The notes under the pieces were generated by a model, which did not search any database, was not told the origin of the DNA, and was given only the letters and a program-made list of their open reading frames with translations. From Ulota crispa (Eukaryota; Streptophyta; Bryopsida; Orthotrichales; Orthotrichaceae): 64,000 bases of DNA. Below, in pieces: positions 10,394 to 21,825 of the stretch (the first letter of the stretch is position 1; each line of letters starts with the position of its first letter). The stretch spans positions 12,400,817 to 12,464,816 of the forward strand of contig OY987249.1 of NCBI GenBank assembly GCA_963920765.1, read 5' to 3'. The translations under genes and the position numbers were made by a program.

Positions 10394-11326
10394 TTAACCC
10401 CTAAATCCTTGAGTGTTCTCTCAGGGGACAAATGGGATTTTGGGCAGGTACTTACAGGTTCAATTTTTGTCTTGATTTTTTGGAACTTTTTTTGAAGATA
10501 GGAAAATACATTAGTTTTTGGGGAATATAAATCTTATTCCAATCAATGCCCAAAAGCAAAAGTTATGCCTAGATAAGCAAAAACTTATGCAAATTGGGCA
10601 GCAAAAAAAACTTACAAAAACTTGAATTTTTTTAATTTTTGTTTTTTTTTTGTCATAGGTTATAGTTTTGTCTACATCTAAAGCTTTGATTCATTCCATT
10701 TGGACTAGTTATGCGAAAGTTATGGACAATCTTGTTTTTGGGCACCTCAAGCATCTTTTTGAAAATATAACTTGTAAACTTCATTTTTGAATGCAAGTAT
10801 AACAATTTTTCAAAAAAAATTGTTGGAGAGGGTGAAGTTTGCTTGCTAGAACAATCTCACCATTGGGATTATTGAGTTTCAATTCCATTGTAAGGTTATT
10901 AACAATTTAAGTTTTTGTTCAATCTCATACCTCCTTCTATCCAATGTTTTCTTTAAGAATGAAAATTAAGTATTTTTTGTTTTGATTTTTTTCCAAAGAT
11001 TCTCAACTCAATTTCCCACCATACAAAAGTAAACCTCAAAACTTTGTGGTGCAAAAATTTTAAGTTAAAAAAGTTCAAAGTCAAATAGTCTAGTCATGCA
11101 AGGTGCAAAAAAATTTGTTTTTTTCACTTTGAATGCAATTATCTTGCAATCTGTGCAATCAAAGTTTTTGAATTTTTGTTTCCACTTTCTTATACTAGTT
11201 TAGTACAAGATCCTATGGTTAGATATGCAAAAAGACCAATTTGCAAAAAAAATTACTCTTTACAATAGAAATGGCAATTTTGAGTGTCTTTTGACAAAAC
11301 AAAGACCCCAAGAATTTAGGAGTTAA
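10394..11326. mobile_element. TTAA-flanked element (933 bp)
   Basis: Left end TTAACCCCTAAATCCTTGAG and right end, reverse complement, TTAACTCCTAAATTCTTGGG. The left 60 bp is clearly homologous to the 5976-6706 palindrome, including the stretch GGGCAGGTACTT. The interior is AT-rich with no coding sequence. It starts only 20 bp after the CACTA element. Confidence 0.75.
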
Positions 11327-11576
11327 GAATAAGGAGAAATTGAGAGCTTAGAAGTGGCCTTGTTGGAGGAGTGGTTGCCCCATTGTTGCACCTCCAAGAG
11401 TCGCGGTGTTTATCATTACACCCCCTCAAAGTTTCATTCATTTTCTCTACTAATGAAACTGCTTTTTAGCGGGTCTTGGGCCGTGAACCCAAATGCCTAA
11501 AAAAACATTTACCCAGTGAAATCTCACAATCCGATTGCTTGAGAACCACAATTTGAAATTTGACAATTCACGTTAT

Positions 11577-12230
11577 CTTTCCCTAAATGTCCAAGGCCTT
11601 TTTTGAGCTTCTAGGAATTTGCTCTAAATTGAACTAAAAGTCAACATTTTGATAAGTTGTATTAGTTTTTTTTGAATTGTAGCCATGCAAACTCATACTA
11701 GATATGTTACACATCACGTAGGAAAAGAATACACAACAATATCACTTATGAATTGAAAGATTATAATGTTTGATAAAAAAGGTGTTAAAAATTGCAAAAA
11801 TAACTTCAAGTCTTTCAATCCTCTTTTCATATGTCAAATCTAAAATTCTGGTCACCAAAAAAATATGAGATTAAAAGATGTAACATGCATAACTCCAATC
11901 CATTTACAATTTTCAAAATCTCTTTTATAGAATTTTTAAAATGAATTTCTAATATGAATTTTTCTCCAAGATCTAGTATATTTGAGGCTCATTTTCATGA
12001 GCTCTCAACACTACAAAAGTCAAGATTGCAATGGACACCCTTGCACAAGATCTTGAATAGGAAATTCACTATCAATAATTTTCAAAATTGGGATTTTCTT
12101 ACTAAAACTAGACTTCAAAAATAATAATTTGAATATACTAAATACTAAAAACAACAACTTAGTTAGGTTTTATTAAACTTCAGAATATTGTTGACACCAA
12201 AATGTGGTACCTTGGACATTTAGGGGTTAA
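11577..12230 (+). mobile_element. TTAA-type element, 650-bp family, copy B
   Basis: The right end GGACATTTAGGGG plus TTAA (12227-12230) is intact. The left end CCCTAAATGTCCAAGGCC is preceded by CTTT rather than TTAA, so that target copy is eroded. The interior is collinear with copies A (5321-5979) and D (33710-34353). Confidence 0.7.
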
Positions 12231-13255
12231 GCAACACCTTTTGAAAGTTTTTGTTTCAAAAAAAGTGAGCCTTTAGTTAAAGCTTGAGCTAATCGTTTCA
12301 CTTGACCTGATGTATAGTCCAAGTTCCACCGTTAATTTGCATAAAATATTCATTGCTCTTTTTTGTACTTGTTCTTGCCCTTGATTGGGACCTTGCAACA
12401 AAGTGGAACATGCAAAGATGGAGTGTAGGACATAATGTAATCCATCTCTCTAAGCCGTAAGGTCAAATTTGGATGTTTTGATCAAGTCAATTGATATGTA
12501 CGATGTTTACTAATGTTGATATAATATAGTTTACAATTGGAGAAAAGACGCAACCTTTATTTAGAGAAAATTCGCATGCTAGGCCATAATTGTAAACCTA
12601 AAAACAACAAAAAAATTTGCATTGTAAATATGTTTACTGTTTTTTTTTTTTTAGTTTTTGAAGCACCACATAAGATTGCACTAAGGAGTAAGGACATCCA
12701 CATCCTTATTTGTTAAACAAAAGTTTAAACAATAATTTAGTTGCTTGGTCTCAAGTCCTTCCACCCATGGTTGTTATTATGGGCAAGTTTTGATTAAAGG
12801 ACAAGACATGCAAGCAAGCAATGTAGACCGTTCAAATAAGTAATTTGATCCAATGTTATATATTAGGATTTTTGGCCTGTAAAGTAAGAAACAAATTCCT
12901 ATATTTACCTTCATTGTATGACATGGTTTTTGATTTAGCACCAAGGGCACGTGATTGTACATGCTGAAATCAAGGCGCATACATTATGGTGCAAATGCAA
13001 GGTTGCATCTGCACCCTGACAACTTGCATTCGAATCCCAACTTTAAAAAATACAACTTAAATAAAATATAAATAAAAAGCTTGCATTGCACCTGAATTAT
13101 TTGTGTGTACACATTAACCACTTGAGTTTACTCCCAAACTATAAAATAAAATTAAAGAAACTTTAAAAATATGTTAAAAAAAATTTGTGTTTATACTCTA
13201 GTTGCATTCGTCTAGGCCTTGACCGTGACCATGCATTTGTGTCCATGTACATAAT
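12231..13255. other. Unassigned AT-rich sequence
   Basis: No gene, element ends or tandem array recognised. It contains one short poly-T run near 12640. Confidence 0.4.
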
Positions 13256-13327
13256 AAGTTCATGCCCCAACTCCATATTAAGTTCATGCCCCAACTCCAT
13301 ATTAAGTTCATGCCCCAACTCCATATT
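13256..13327 (+). repeat. Three perfect tandem copies of a 24-bp unit
   Basis: The unit AAGTTCATGCCCCAACTCCATATT type sequence (24 bp; key part CATGCCCCAACTCC) is repeated three times without change. A minisatellite with no spacers, so not a CRISPR array. Confidence 0.9.
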
Positions 13328-14199
13328 GACAACCATGTGTGCAAACTGCAATCAACAACCAATGTGTTCAAGATAAGTCCACATTGATCTTTTTATTGTA
13401 TTTTGAAGTCAACTTTGTGTTAACCGCATCAAACAAGCAATATGTTAACTCAATTGGGGCACACGCTGGTGACAAGCATGCGGATAAATGGTTGGTCCAA
13501 TGTGACAAATATGCTTCAGCCATTATGGTTCCAATTTTAAAATTGTTTGTATTGACCATGATAGAAGGTAGTTTTAGGAGAATCATGTGACAAAGAAAAT
13601 CTTCTATACACTACCTATAAAGTACAGAGTTTTCATGAATAGTGAATTCCTTTTCAGATTCTTTGTTATTTTTTTCAAACGCCCCTACTAAAAATCAAAG
13701 AACTTCTGGATTCGTACAAAAGGAGAAAAGAGTTCTCTTGGGTATGAAGTAGAAAATATCATAATTAAATATTGGCATGATGTAATACCAATGATTCTTA
13801 CTTGAAAGGTCGAAATGAAGCATTTTAAAAATGATGCTCTATCTCTACTTATAAACAAACCAGTAATATATGTTGAAAGTTGAGTGAGAGAGGCATAAGG
13901 TTTTGAGATTGGAAGTAAGGGAAACATACCCATTCTTGAGCACGTTTTAAATCCAATCCTATGTACTTAGATTGTTCATTTCAAAATTAATATGTATAAT
14001 CTTGGTACATAGAGGTTGGATTTCTTAAACCCTTGGGTATGAGTATACTTACGTTACAAATCATTGCTCATTTGCTCCACCATATTGACAATAAAATGCA
14101 ATACTGATTTTGCACCTACAGCTCAAATGGAATATGCTATGCTCATTAAAGTTTTGTGACTATAGATTGTTTTTGATTTTGGAAACAAATTAGCATCTT
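13328..14199. other. Unassigned AT-rich sequence
   Basis: Short open frames of 60-83 codons occur on both strands, but none shows recognisable motifs or splice context. Confidence 0.4.
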
Positions 14200-14340
14200 T
14201 TAGAATTGAGAATAGATTGGCCCTGAGATTGCCACTTATATTGTCAATGTAAATGACTTGAATTGTGCTTATAGTTTGTATCTTTGCCAACGTTACATCT
14301 GACTAGGTTGATACGTTCAACAGGGCTGGGGTTAAGCTTA
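14200..14340 (+). repeat. Fragment of the P450 upstream region
   Basis: The stretch around CCTGAGATTGCCACTTATAT and the later TTACATCTGACTAGGTTGA match, in the same orientation, the minus-strand P450 upstream block at about 2490-2600. They also match, inverted, the block near 29720-29810. It is a third, isolated and diverged piece of that region with no P450 coding sequence beside it. Confidence 0.55.
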
Positions 14341-15224
14341 GATATCATGCCATTATGGAGGGCCAGGGTAGAAAATTCTCCGGCAATAAAATGTGAGCGT
14401 TTAGATGTTTATTATCAAGAGAGTGAGTTTGAGAATTCTGAATTTAGATTTGGATTCAAAGATCTTGTTTTACTTTAATGCCTTGGAAGAGGCTACCATT
14501 GAACCACGGGGAGTGCACTTCCTTTTTTTATATTGTACACATGCACTCAAATGAAGAGTTGTTATAATTGCCTTGGTCCTAAATTTTTGACATGGTTTTA
14601 TAAAAAATAAGGATCATTGAAATGGGTGTGGGCTTTGTATAAATTATGAAGGGGTAAAGCATAATAATGAGAATTATAAATTTTTTTAGTTGTACAATAG
14701 CCTTACTAATATTCAAAAAATAAAATCTACACTTTTCTTGGATATTTTTTAATTATTTAATGGTTAGCTAAAGTATTGCATGTTTCGAATATGACAAAAT
14801 ATCCCATATTTGATCCCCGTCCAAGTATCCAATGTCAAATGTATTCAGCAGTAGCGTAGGGTCGTAGGATTGATAAATGATGTATAGGTAAGGATACAAG
14901 ATTAATGGACACATGGATGAAGCTTCCGTTGCTGTTCATTTACGAGCTTGTAGCCTAGGCTTAGGGTTTGCATGGGTTTGAGGGTTGGATTGTGCTTTAG
15001 CAACTCCCACTTGCACGCTTGCATGTTTTGTGGTTTTTATTGCACGGTTTGTCTCATATTCTTCAACAACGCTTTTGGTTGCGCGCGGTGTTTGGATTTT
15101 GTAAGGGGTCAAGTGCAACGCTATCTTTGCGTGTGGGTTCATCTAAATATATAATAGAATACACCTCAAAAATGTCCTTGGTGGTAGTCCTTGAAAATTC
15201 TATTACTAAGGATAACAAATCCGT
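14341..15224. other. Unassigned sequence
   Basis: No recognisable gene or element ends. A somewhat less AT-rich patch at 14930-15240 holds overlapping short open frames without motifs. Confidence 0.35.
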
Positions 15225-15375
15225 AACCAAATTATGAGGCTGTGAGTGCATGGGGTTTTGTAACCAAATCATGGGGATGTGAGTGCATTGGGGTTTGTAA
15301 CCAAATTATGGGGATTGGAGGCATGGAGATAGGAGGCATGGGCATTAAGAGCACGGGGATAGGGGGCATAGGCAT
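15225..15375 (+). repeat. G-rich imperfect tandem repeats
   Basis: Two longer units share GTGAGTGCATGGGG / TTTGTAACCAAATCATGGGG. They are followed by several short GGAGGCATGG and GGGGATAGG units. It is G-rich on the plus strand in an otherwise AT-rich area. Confidence 0.6.
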
Positions 15376-15939
15376 GGCTGATGCATTATGAATTTGAGAT
15401 TTTCTATAGTATTGGGTGTCTCTATATTTAATAAGTTTTGAAATTCAAGAACAAAAACAGGAGAGGCAAAGGTAGGGAAAGAAGGACAATTTGTGTGGAG
15501 GTCCGTTGGTACAATAGGAAGGAGGACTTGTTTCCCATCTTCTTTGATTTCTTTGCGCGCTCAACTTAAAACCTAGAGTTTGTGGTTGAAATGGAATGGG
15601 TTTCACTACTTTTTCCTTCAACCTATATTGAATTCACAAATATGCTTTTATGTATATTATATGCTTTTCCATGCATTCTATTTTCTCTCAAATTCTTGTT
15701 TGAAGTATTATGTGATTGGCTACAATTTATATTTTGAAGTGTTTGGTCTTTGATTACATGCTTGTGATTTTGTTTGTGTCATTGTGTATTTATAATGAAC
15801 ATAGGGTATACAAAAATATCACAAGAACTTAATTCAAATGAAGCCTAGGGTACATGAAATTTTCAAAATTTAGAAATTTAGGTACATATAACCTTATAGA
15901 AATCAATTTTTTACCTCCATAGCCCCCATCTTATAAAGG
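15376..15939. other. Unassigned sequence
   Basis: AT-rich with no open frame of note and no recognised repeat ends. Confidence 0.35.
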
Positions 15940-17110
15940 CTTGAATGCACATTACCCACAAACATCTTGTATAGTGCACTCCCCGTGAGTGTATTAGTCC
16001 ATACATTATTAAAATTAGTTGTTATGAACTCTTTTAGGGAAAATTTCATGTGAGTTCTTCCACATCCAATAAAGAACATTAAAAATTTGTGATTTTTTTT
16101 AAAGTGGCAAAAGCATGCACATATACTTGTTTCTAGGTGCACATATGGTCAAAATGATTAAAATGTTAATAATCCATTTTAGGAAGTCATTACAAATTAC
16201 AAGTCAAAAAAAGTCATGATCAAGACATTTGGGTTCTAATCACTTTTATAGTATGAAGAGAAATCAAAAAAGTCCTTTTGATGGAAAGAACACTTTCTAG
16301 ATGAATGTCTTAACCCCTAAATGCCCAAGCAACTAGATTTGGGTCTTTACAAAATTTCAAAGATAAATAAAACCTTACCAAATCACTCTTTCCACTATTT
16401 TTTTTCAATATAAGTTTGTTAAGAAGTCTATTTTCAACATCAAAAATCTGATTTTGAAAATGAGTGTTGATGATTTTTTTACTCAAGATTTTGTACAAGG
16501 GTGTCCACTGTAACCTTGAGTTTTCTAGTGTTAGAAGATCTTGAAAATGAGTCTCAAACACACCGGGGATTGGAGAAAAAATTTGCATGAGAAGTCCATT
16601 TAAAAAATATATAGGAGTAGATTTTGGAAGCTGTAAATTGATTAATTTGACATGTAATGACATTGAATCTCATATTTTTTTGGTGACCAACTTTTTAGAG
16701 TTGACATGTGAAATGAGGATTAGAAGACTTCAAGTCACTTTTATAGTTTTCACACCCTCAAGTTCAAACATTATAATCTTTTAGACTTTAAGTGATATTG
16801 TTGTGTTTTCTTTTTTCATGTAATCTCTAAAAAGTTTAGTTTGAATTTGTACGGTTACAATAAAAAAAAACTTGATGAAATTTATGAAAGGGTTGATTGA
16901 TTGTTCAGTTTCATGGAAATTCTAAGAAGCTCAGATAGGCCTTGGGAATTGAGGGGTTAACATAAGGAAAGCTGAATAAAAATGTCTCATCACTTGCAAG
17001 TTCAATTTTTTTGCTAAACGAAAAAAATCACGACTTACAAGTGCAAGAGAAATAATAGTCTTGTCCAAAGGTCTAGCAAGCCCTTCTAGGGGTACCCTAA
17101 TTGTGCCATC
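15940..17110 (-). mobile_element. Inverted copy of the 3885-4710 repeat, split by a TTAA element
   Basis: About 15990-16309 and 16961-17110 together match the reverse complement of about 3890-4370 with only scattered substitutions. The match is interrupted exactly at 16310-16960. This gives the paralogous filled/empty site comparison for the TTAA family. Confidence 0.75.
16310..16960 (-). mobile_element. TTAA-flanked element, 650-bp family, copy C (651 bp)
   Basis: TTAA at 16310-16313 and 16957-16960. Left end CCCCTAAATGCCCAAGC; right end in reverse complement CCCCTCAATTCCCAAGG. The interior matches copies A, B and D in the opposite orientation. The related empty site reads GTC-ATAA-CATAAGG where this one reads GTC-TTAA-element-TTAA-CATAAGG, which shows a 4-bp target duplication. 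Confidence 0.85.
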
Positions 17111-18617
17111 ACCTGCTTGAGTAAAAAGTTATGCTGCGCAAAAGAATTTGGGCACCTTGGGCAATTTGGGCATCTTTGGAGAATCTTATGCTAAAATTCT
17201 CATTAGCTTTTGAAACTTGGCATGTATGTAACTAATAAAGTGTGGTACACAAATGTCAAAAAAATAATAATTTTGAGCTCTCACATTGCATTTTGAGAGG
17301 AGTCAAACTTTGTTAATTATGTTTGGGTGGCTTCAAGAAAAGATATTTTCTTCCAACTTTAGGCCCTATTATTTTTCAATTTATGAATCCAAAGCACTTG
17401 AATATTTTTGCATATTCTTGATGTTTGTCTCTAACTTTTCACTATTTGAATTTCAAATAAAAGACTTCTTCACTGCACAAGAAATCATGAAAAAATCATG
17501 AGTGTATTGCCAATTCACCAAACCTCCTTGCATTACAAGGTGATTTTGAATAAGCTAGATTCTATACTTACTTCTGAATTTTTTATGAATGAACCTAATG
17601 TCATATACTTGTGAAGGGTCAAAAATCTTGTTTTTGTGTAGAGCAAAAAATTTACTTTAGGAAGGCTTGAAGTCTGCTAACCTTGTTTTGCAAGAATGAA
17701 AAAAAAAAAAAAAAAAAAAAAAAATCTCACTTCAAACGTTATAACCTTACAATCTCCCTGGTCAAGTGGACTAAATATTTTTTGCACGCATTGCCTTATC
17801 TGTATATTACATTTTGGTATGATCAAAATTTAGAAAAAGTTTTAATTTTGAATTTTAAACAAATCATCAAAAACTTCTCTGCAACACCGGTTCGGGCTTT
17901 AGGGGTTGGATGAATGTGAAAATCTCATTCTACAAAATCTTATTTTTTGGAAATGAAGACAAGGAATAAGCGTAATTGAAAGAGAAGCAGATATTATCAT
18001 ATTATCATATTACGTGCTTATGGAGTTCAACCAGATCTTGAAAAAGTGGATCGTTGGCTCGTTGCAAGTGTTTTCATGAATTACATGAAACTGCTAAAGC
18101 CAAACTTAAAATTGCTAATGCCACACCCCTAACATGTGCTTTGAGCATAAACTGTTAGAATTCAATGTTGATTTTTTTTAATTTGGATAAAAAAAACTTG
18201 TTTCACTTCTTTATTTTAAATCCATGTTCAAAAAAATTGAAGGTTTTTGAATTTGATACTAAGTATAGGAATTTTGAGTTATTTAAAGCAAAAATACATC
18301 AAAATAATAATATTGGTGCAATAAAAGTGAAACAAAGAATTATATTTGTTCTTCTTTCGTTCAAGGAGGTGGTAATGCCATGATTGGATGAATGATGAAT
18401 CACTTGAATAAAAATTATACAACATTAAATTCTCAAATTACATTTCACAAGGGTGTGGCATTGGCAATTTTAGATGTGACTTTAGCAATTCTTGAATTAT
18501 ATTGGTAAATATAATGCCAAGAAGAAGGTGGTTTGTTAGCTTGTTATTCTATATGGATTTTTGGAAATGAGAGAGTCTATACAAATACTGATTCAAGAAG
18601 TGTTGGAATGAGCTCTG
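17111..18617. other. Unassigned AT-rich sequence with a poly-A run
   Basis: Contains a pure A run at about 17700-17723. The sequence GGGCTTTAGGGGTTGG near 17894-17909 looks like an eroded right end of the TTAA family, but no partner was found. No gene recognised; the open frame at 18165-18383 is low-complexity. Confidence 0.4.
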
Positions 18618-18895
18618 CATAACATTCAGTAGCGCTACCAAGCGCTGCCCTCCCTCTAAATGACATGGTGTGGAATATTCCACACCCATCTTTAGCTATG
18701 GGGACACTTGGTTGAATTTGTCAGAAAGTTTATAAAAGAGAAGCTCAATTTAGAGCACATACGTCAATATGGGAACCAGCCATGTCAAATAAATAAATAA
18801 AATAAAAACTTTTTTTTTGTGTGTCAAGATAAAGTTCATGTATGATACTTGAATAGAGGGAAAGACAGCCTCCCTCCAGGCTACTGAATGTTATG
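18618..18895. repeat. MITE with ends CATAACATTCAGTAG (278 bp)
   Basis: The left end CATAACATTCAGTAGCGCTA and the reverse complement of the right end, CATAACATTCAGTAGCCTGG, form a perfect 15-bp terminal inverted repeat. No target duplication is clear. Confidence 0.7.
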
Positions 18896-19192
18896 TGACT
18901 TGGGATTGTTCAAGCAATTAAAAGATGCTGAATTGCAAGGAATTATTGGAATTTACAAAGTGTAAACGCCAAATTTTATGCATCTCTTGTCAGTGACCAC
19001 CTTTTTGCATAATCAGCAAAATAATTCGAAAATTTCTGAAGTACAGAATAATGCCGGGTAATTCTTTGGAACTTACTTTACATGCTACGGTTACAATTCT
19101 GTTTCAAGTTCAATGTTTAAAACGGTGTCACAACAACAAATCAAAAAATATAGAATTACCTTCCAAAAACAAGTGCTTTGAATATTTAGAGG
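18896..19192. other. Unassigned sequence ending in an eroded TTAA-family end
   Basis: The right edge GCTTTGAATATTTAGAGGTGAA resembles an inward-facing TTAA-family terminus abutting the next element. Its left partner was not found. Confidence 0.3.
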
Positions 19193-19273
19193 TGAACCCC
19201 TAAAGCACTAATCTCAAGCTATCACCAAAATTGCTTCAAAACTGCCATTTCTAGTACAAGTATCAAATTATAA

Positions 19274-19334
<61 letters not shown>

Positions 19335-20164
19335 TGGCAAATGTAGCCCTAAGATCTTCAAAAGATACCAAAAAAATTCAGGAATTTTTGCCATGTATTG
19401 TTAGATATTTGAGTTTGAATTGGCAAAAAGTCATTTTTTTGTCTTTGCAAAAATCAGGGCAGCTGCACTTCACAAAGTCATATTTGTATGAAAAAATTTC
19501 CAAAATGGTTGTAATTTTCTGGATTTTTTCTTCAAAGCAAGTCGGGAACACAATTAACATTTTTTGAATCATTTGGAATTGTCAAACCCGTGGAAAAAAC
19601 ATAGCAAATAAAATGAAGTAGAGAATGATTCAAACCACTAAATTGTTAAGAACTTAATTATGGAAATGAAAAATTGTAGTCCCAATAGCTATAATGTTGT
19701 AAGAAACAATCTGCATTTTTTGGTTTTTTTAATTTTTCTAAAATATTGAAAATTGAGTAGAATAATAGACTTCAAAGTTTATTTTAGAGTAGACAATCCA
19801 TAATTGCCAACAAACAAAGTCTCCTCATAACTTTCATCTCATTGATCAAAATGGAATAATTCAAAGCTTCCCAAGTATAGATAAATCTAAAAAACCAATT
19901 TTTTAAAAAAACAAAATCCAAAAGATGTAATTTTTAAAGAAGTTTTTTGGCTGCCCGTCAAGCAAAAAAAACTACATATCATGCAATAACTTTTCAACCA
20001 TGAAGCAAAACTTATGAAAAATTGTTGGGCCTTAAAATTTTTCCTTGAAAAAATCATGTGTGAAAATTTTAAAGAAAAAAAAACAAAAAATCTATTGTTA
20101 GTGAGTTGCCCAAAATTGCTATGTTGCTAAAAAAACAAAAGCTATTCAAGGCTTTGGGGTTCAT
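19193..20164. mobile_element. Probable old TTAA-family element (about 970 bp)
   Basis: The left end CCCCTAAAGCACTAATC is preceded by TGAA. The right end GCTTTGGGG is followed by TTCA, so both target copies are one base from TTAA. The reverse complement of the right end is CCCCAAAGCCTTGAAT. Part of the interior (CCCAAAATTGCTATGTTGC) recurs at 25525-25545. It contains the TA microsatellite at 19283-19331. Confidence 0.5.
19283..19331. repeat. (TA)n microsatellite
   Basis: About 24 uninterrupted TA units. Confidence 0.95.
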
Positions 20165-20565
20165 AATATTGTCCACCAGGGTTGAATGCTCCCCTAGCCG
20201 TGGAGGAATATCCTTCCCCTGATACTTGGGGAGCGGCTTAAGTTATAGATTTTGAATGCTCATTGGTCCCCAGTTTAGATCTGATTAGATCTGGCGAATG
20301 GCATTCAATGGGGGATCCTTGTATGTGGGGAGCAAGAGGGACCCCCCACTGAAGGTTAACAATGTTATGTTAAGGAGTAGTTTCGACTCCTTGTTTCAAG
20401 TCCCAAGTGAAATCTCAGAGCTTGGTTGAATGAAAGCCAAAAGTTGGGATTTTGGTAATTATAGCATGGATTATCAAATCCCAACTTTTGACTCTCAGGT
20501 CTCAACTATCCAAATTGTGAGGTTTTAGTGGGACATGAAATGCAGAATGAATTGCCCCTTAATCT
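20165..20565. repeat. Intergenic block with a hairpin at about 20399-20535
   Basis: GTCCCAAGTGAAATCTCA at the left pairs with a right end whose reverse complement is GTCCCACTAAAACCTCA. Inner arms CAAAAGTTGGGATTTTG / CAAATCCCAACTTTTG fold back around a short AT loop. A small MITE is likely. The preceding 200 bp has repeated GGGGAGC/GAATGCTCCCC motifs but no gene. Confidence 0.5.
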
Positions 20566-21113
20566 TTAACCCCTAAGTGCCCAATTGACCATTTTCTGGT
20601 CGCTGTCCATTTTTTTTGGGTTGCTTGAGACAATAAAAACATTTTTCAAAAAACTATTTTTTATTTGTGATAGAAAATCAAGTCTACTTTTCAACTTAAC
20701 TTGAATCATGTCAATCCAAGTTAAACTCCACCAAGGATAGATTTTCAAAGACAAACACTTCAATATTTGCTAGTGTTGTAAAATTTACAATTTTGGGAAA
20801 CTAATGATGTTTTCTCCTTTCAAAAGATTGCATTTTTGGAGTGTAGGATAGAATATCTATTTTTAACCAATCATACCAAAATTTGAAATCTATGAGTAAA
20901 ATTTGTAAATTTGGTGAATGTTAAATGGTAAATGCTTCTAAGTTTATTACATAAAAATTCAAATTTTTTTTTGAGTGTTTGACCATATGGATAATTACTA
21001 AATATTATGATTTTTGTTTCCTTTTTTTAAACAAAATTCATCAAAGTTACAAAAGTACCAGTTTATAACACATCTATGTTTTGCCCTTACCCGCTTGGGT
21101 CTTTAGGGGTTAA
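20566..21113. mobile_element. TTAA-flanked element (548 bp)
   Basis: TTAA 20566-20569 and 21110-21113. Ends CCCCTAAGTGCCCAATTG (left) and CCCCTAAAGACCCAAGCG (right, reverse complement). No coding sequence. The right TTAA is shared with the following element. Confidence 0.8.
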
Positions 21114-21347
21114 ACATTAGTTGAAAGATTCTTTCTATCTAATGTAATAAAAGGTATTTTGTTTATATTTAGAATGAATTAGCACCTTTCTTATATTTAA
21201 AATTACCAAAAGAATTGAAACATAGATCAATGCAATTCTAAACTTCTAGTGAGCTACTTGAGATCCTTGATTTAAACTTTTTGTTGATAGCCAATGCTAA
21301 CTATACAACAATATATCCACTATGTCCATGGGACATTTAAGGGTTAA
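21110..21347. mobile_element. TTAA-flanked MITE (238 bp), left end eroded
   Basis: The right end is CATTTAAGGG plus TTAA (21344-21347). The interior, including AACTTTTTGTTGATAGC, is homologous in reverse complement to 2705-2959 along nearly its whole length, which places the left boundary at the TTAA of 21110-21113. The left CCC terminus itself has decayed. Confidence 0.65.
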
Positions 21348-21823
21348 AACAAACTCTCATAGTGACTTGGAAGTGGAAAGCCATGAAACAACAAACTAGG
21401 TATAAAACCATGTATGGAAATACTCTAGAAAACAACAAAATTAAAAATTGAAATTTGTGCTTTGACTAGTGTCAAAACATGAGAATTTTGGGAACTCAAT
21501 TTTGATGTAGTGAGAGACACCATGAACTAACAATTTCTGGTCAAAAATTGTTAAACAATAGTCAATTTTGAATGTTGATAACTTTTATTTGGCAACCAAT
21601 AGGTCCAGTTTGTTCTTAAAACCACATTTGTTAAATTGGGAAAATCAAATTCCCAAGTTTTACTCACCTCACACCTAGAGCTCAGTTTAAAGTGGTCACC
21701 TTAAACTCCCAAAATCAAGATTTCTTCTCAAATTAACAAACATGGCATTTCTTGTAACTTTGTCCTAAGACCTTTGTACTTATGGTTACAAAGAGTTTTA
21801 GCTTACTGACGATTGGTGTATTG
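21348..21823. other. Intergenic sequence with a MITE fragment
   Basis: About 21590-21760 has the paired ends CACATTTGTTAAATTGGG and CAAATTAACAAACATGGC of the same MITE family as 23870-24145. The rest is unassigned. Confidence 0.45.
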
Positions 21824-21825
21824 TA

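Noticed and set aside
13256-13327. Three 24-bp repeats as a CRISPR-like array
   Set aside because: Units are directly adjacent without spacers, in a plant nuclear context.
17700-17723. Poly-A run as the 3' tail of a retroposed gene or LINE
   Set aside because: No coding remnant or matching target duplication upstream. A simple homopolymer is the plainer reading.
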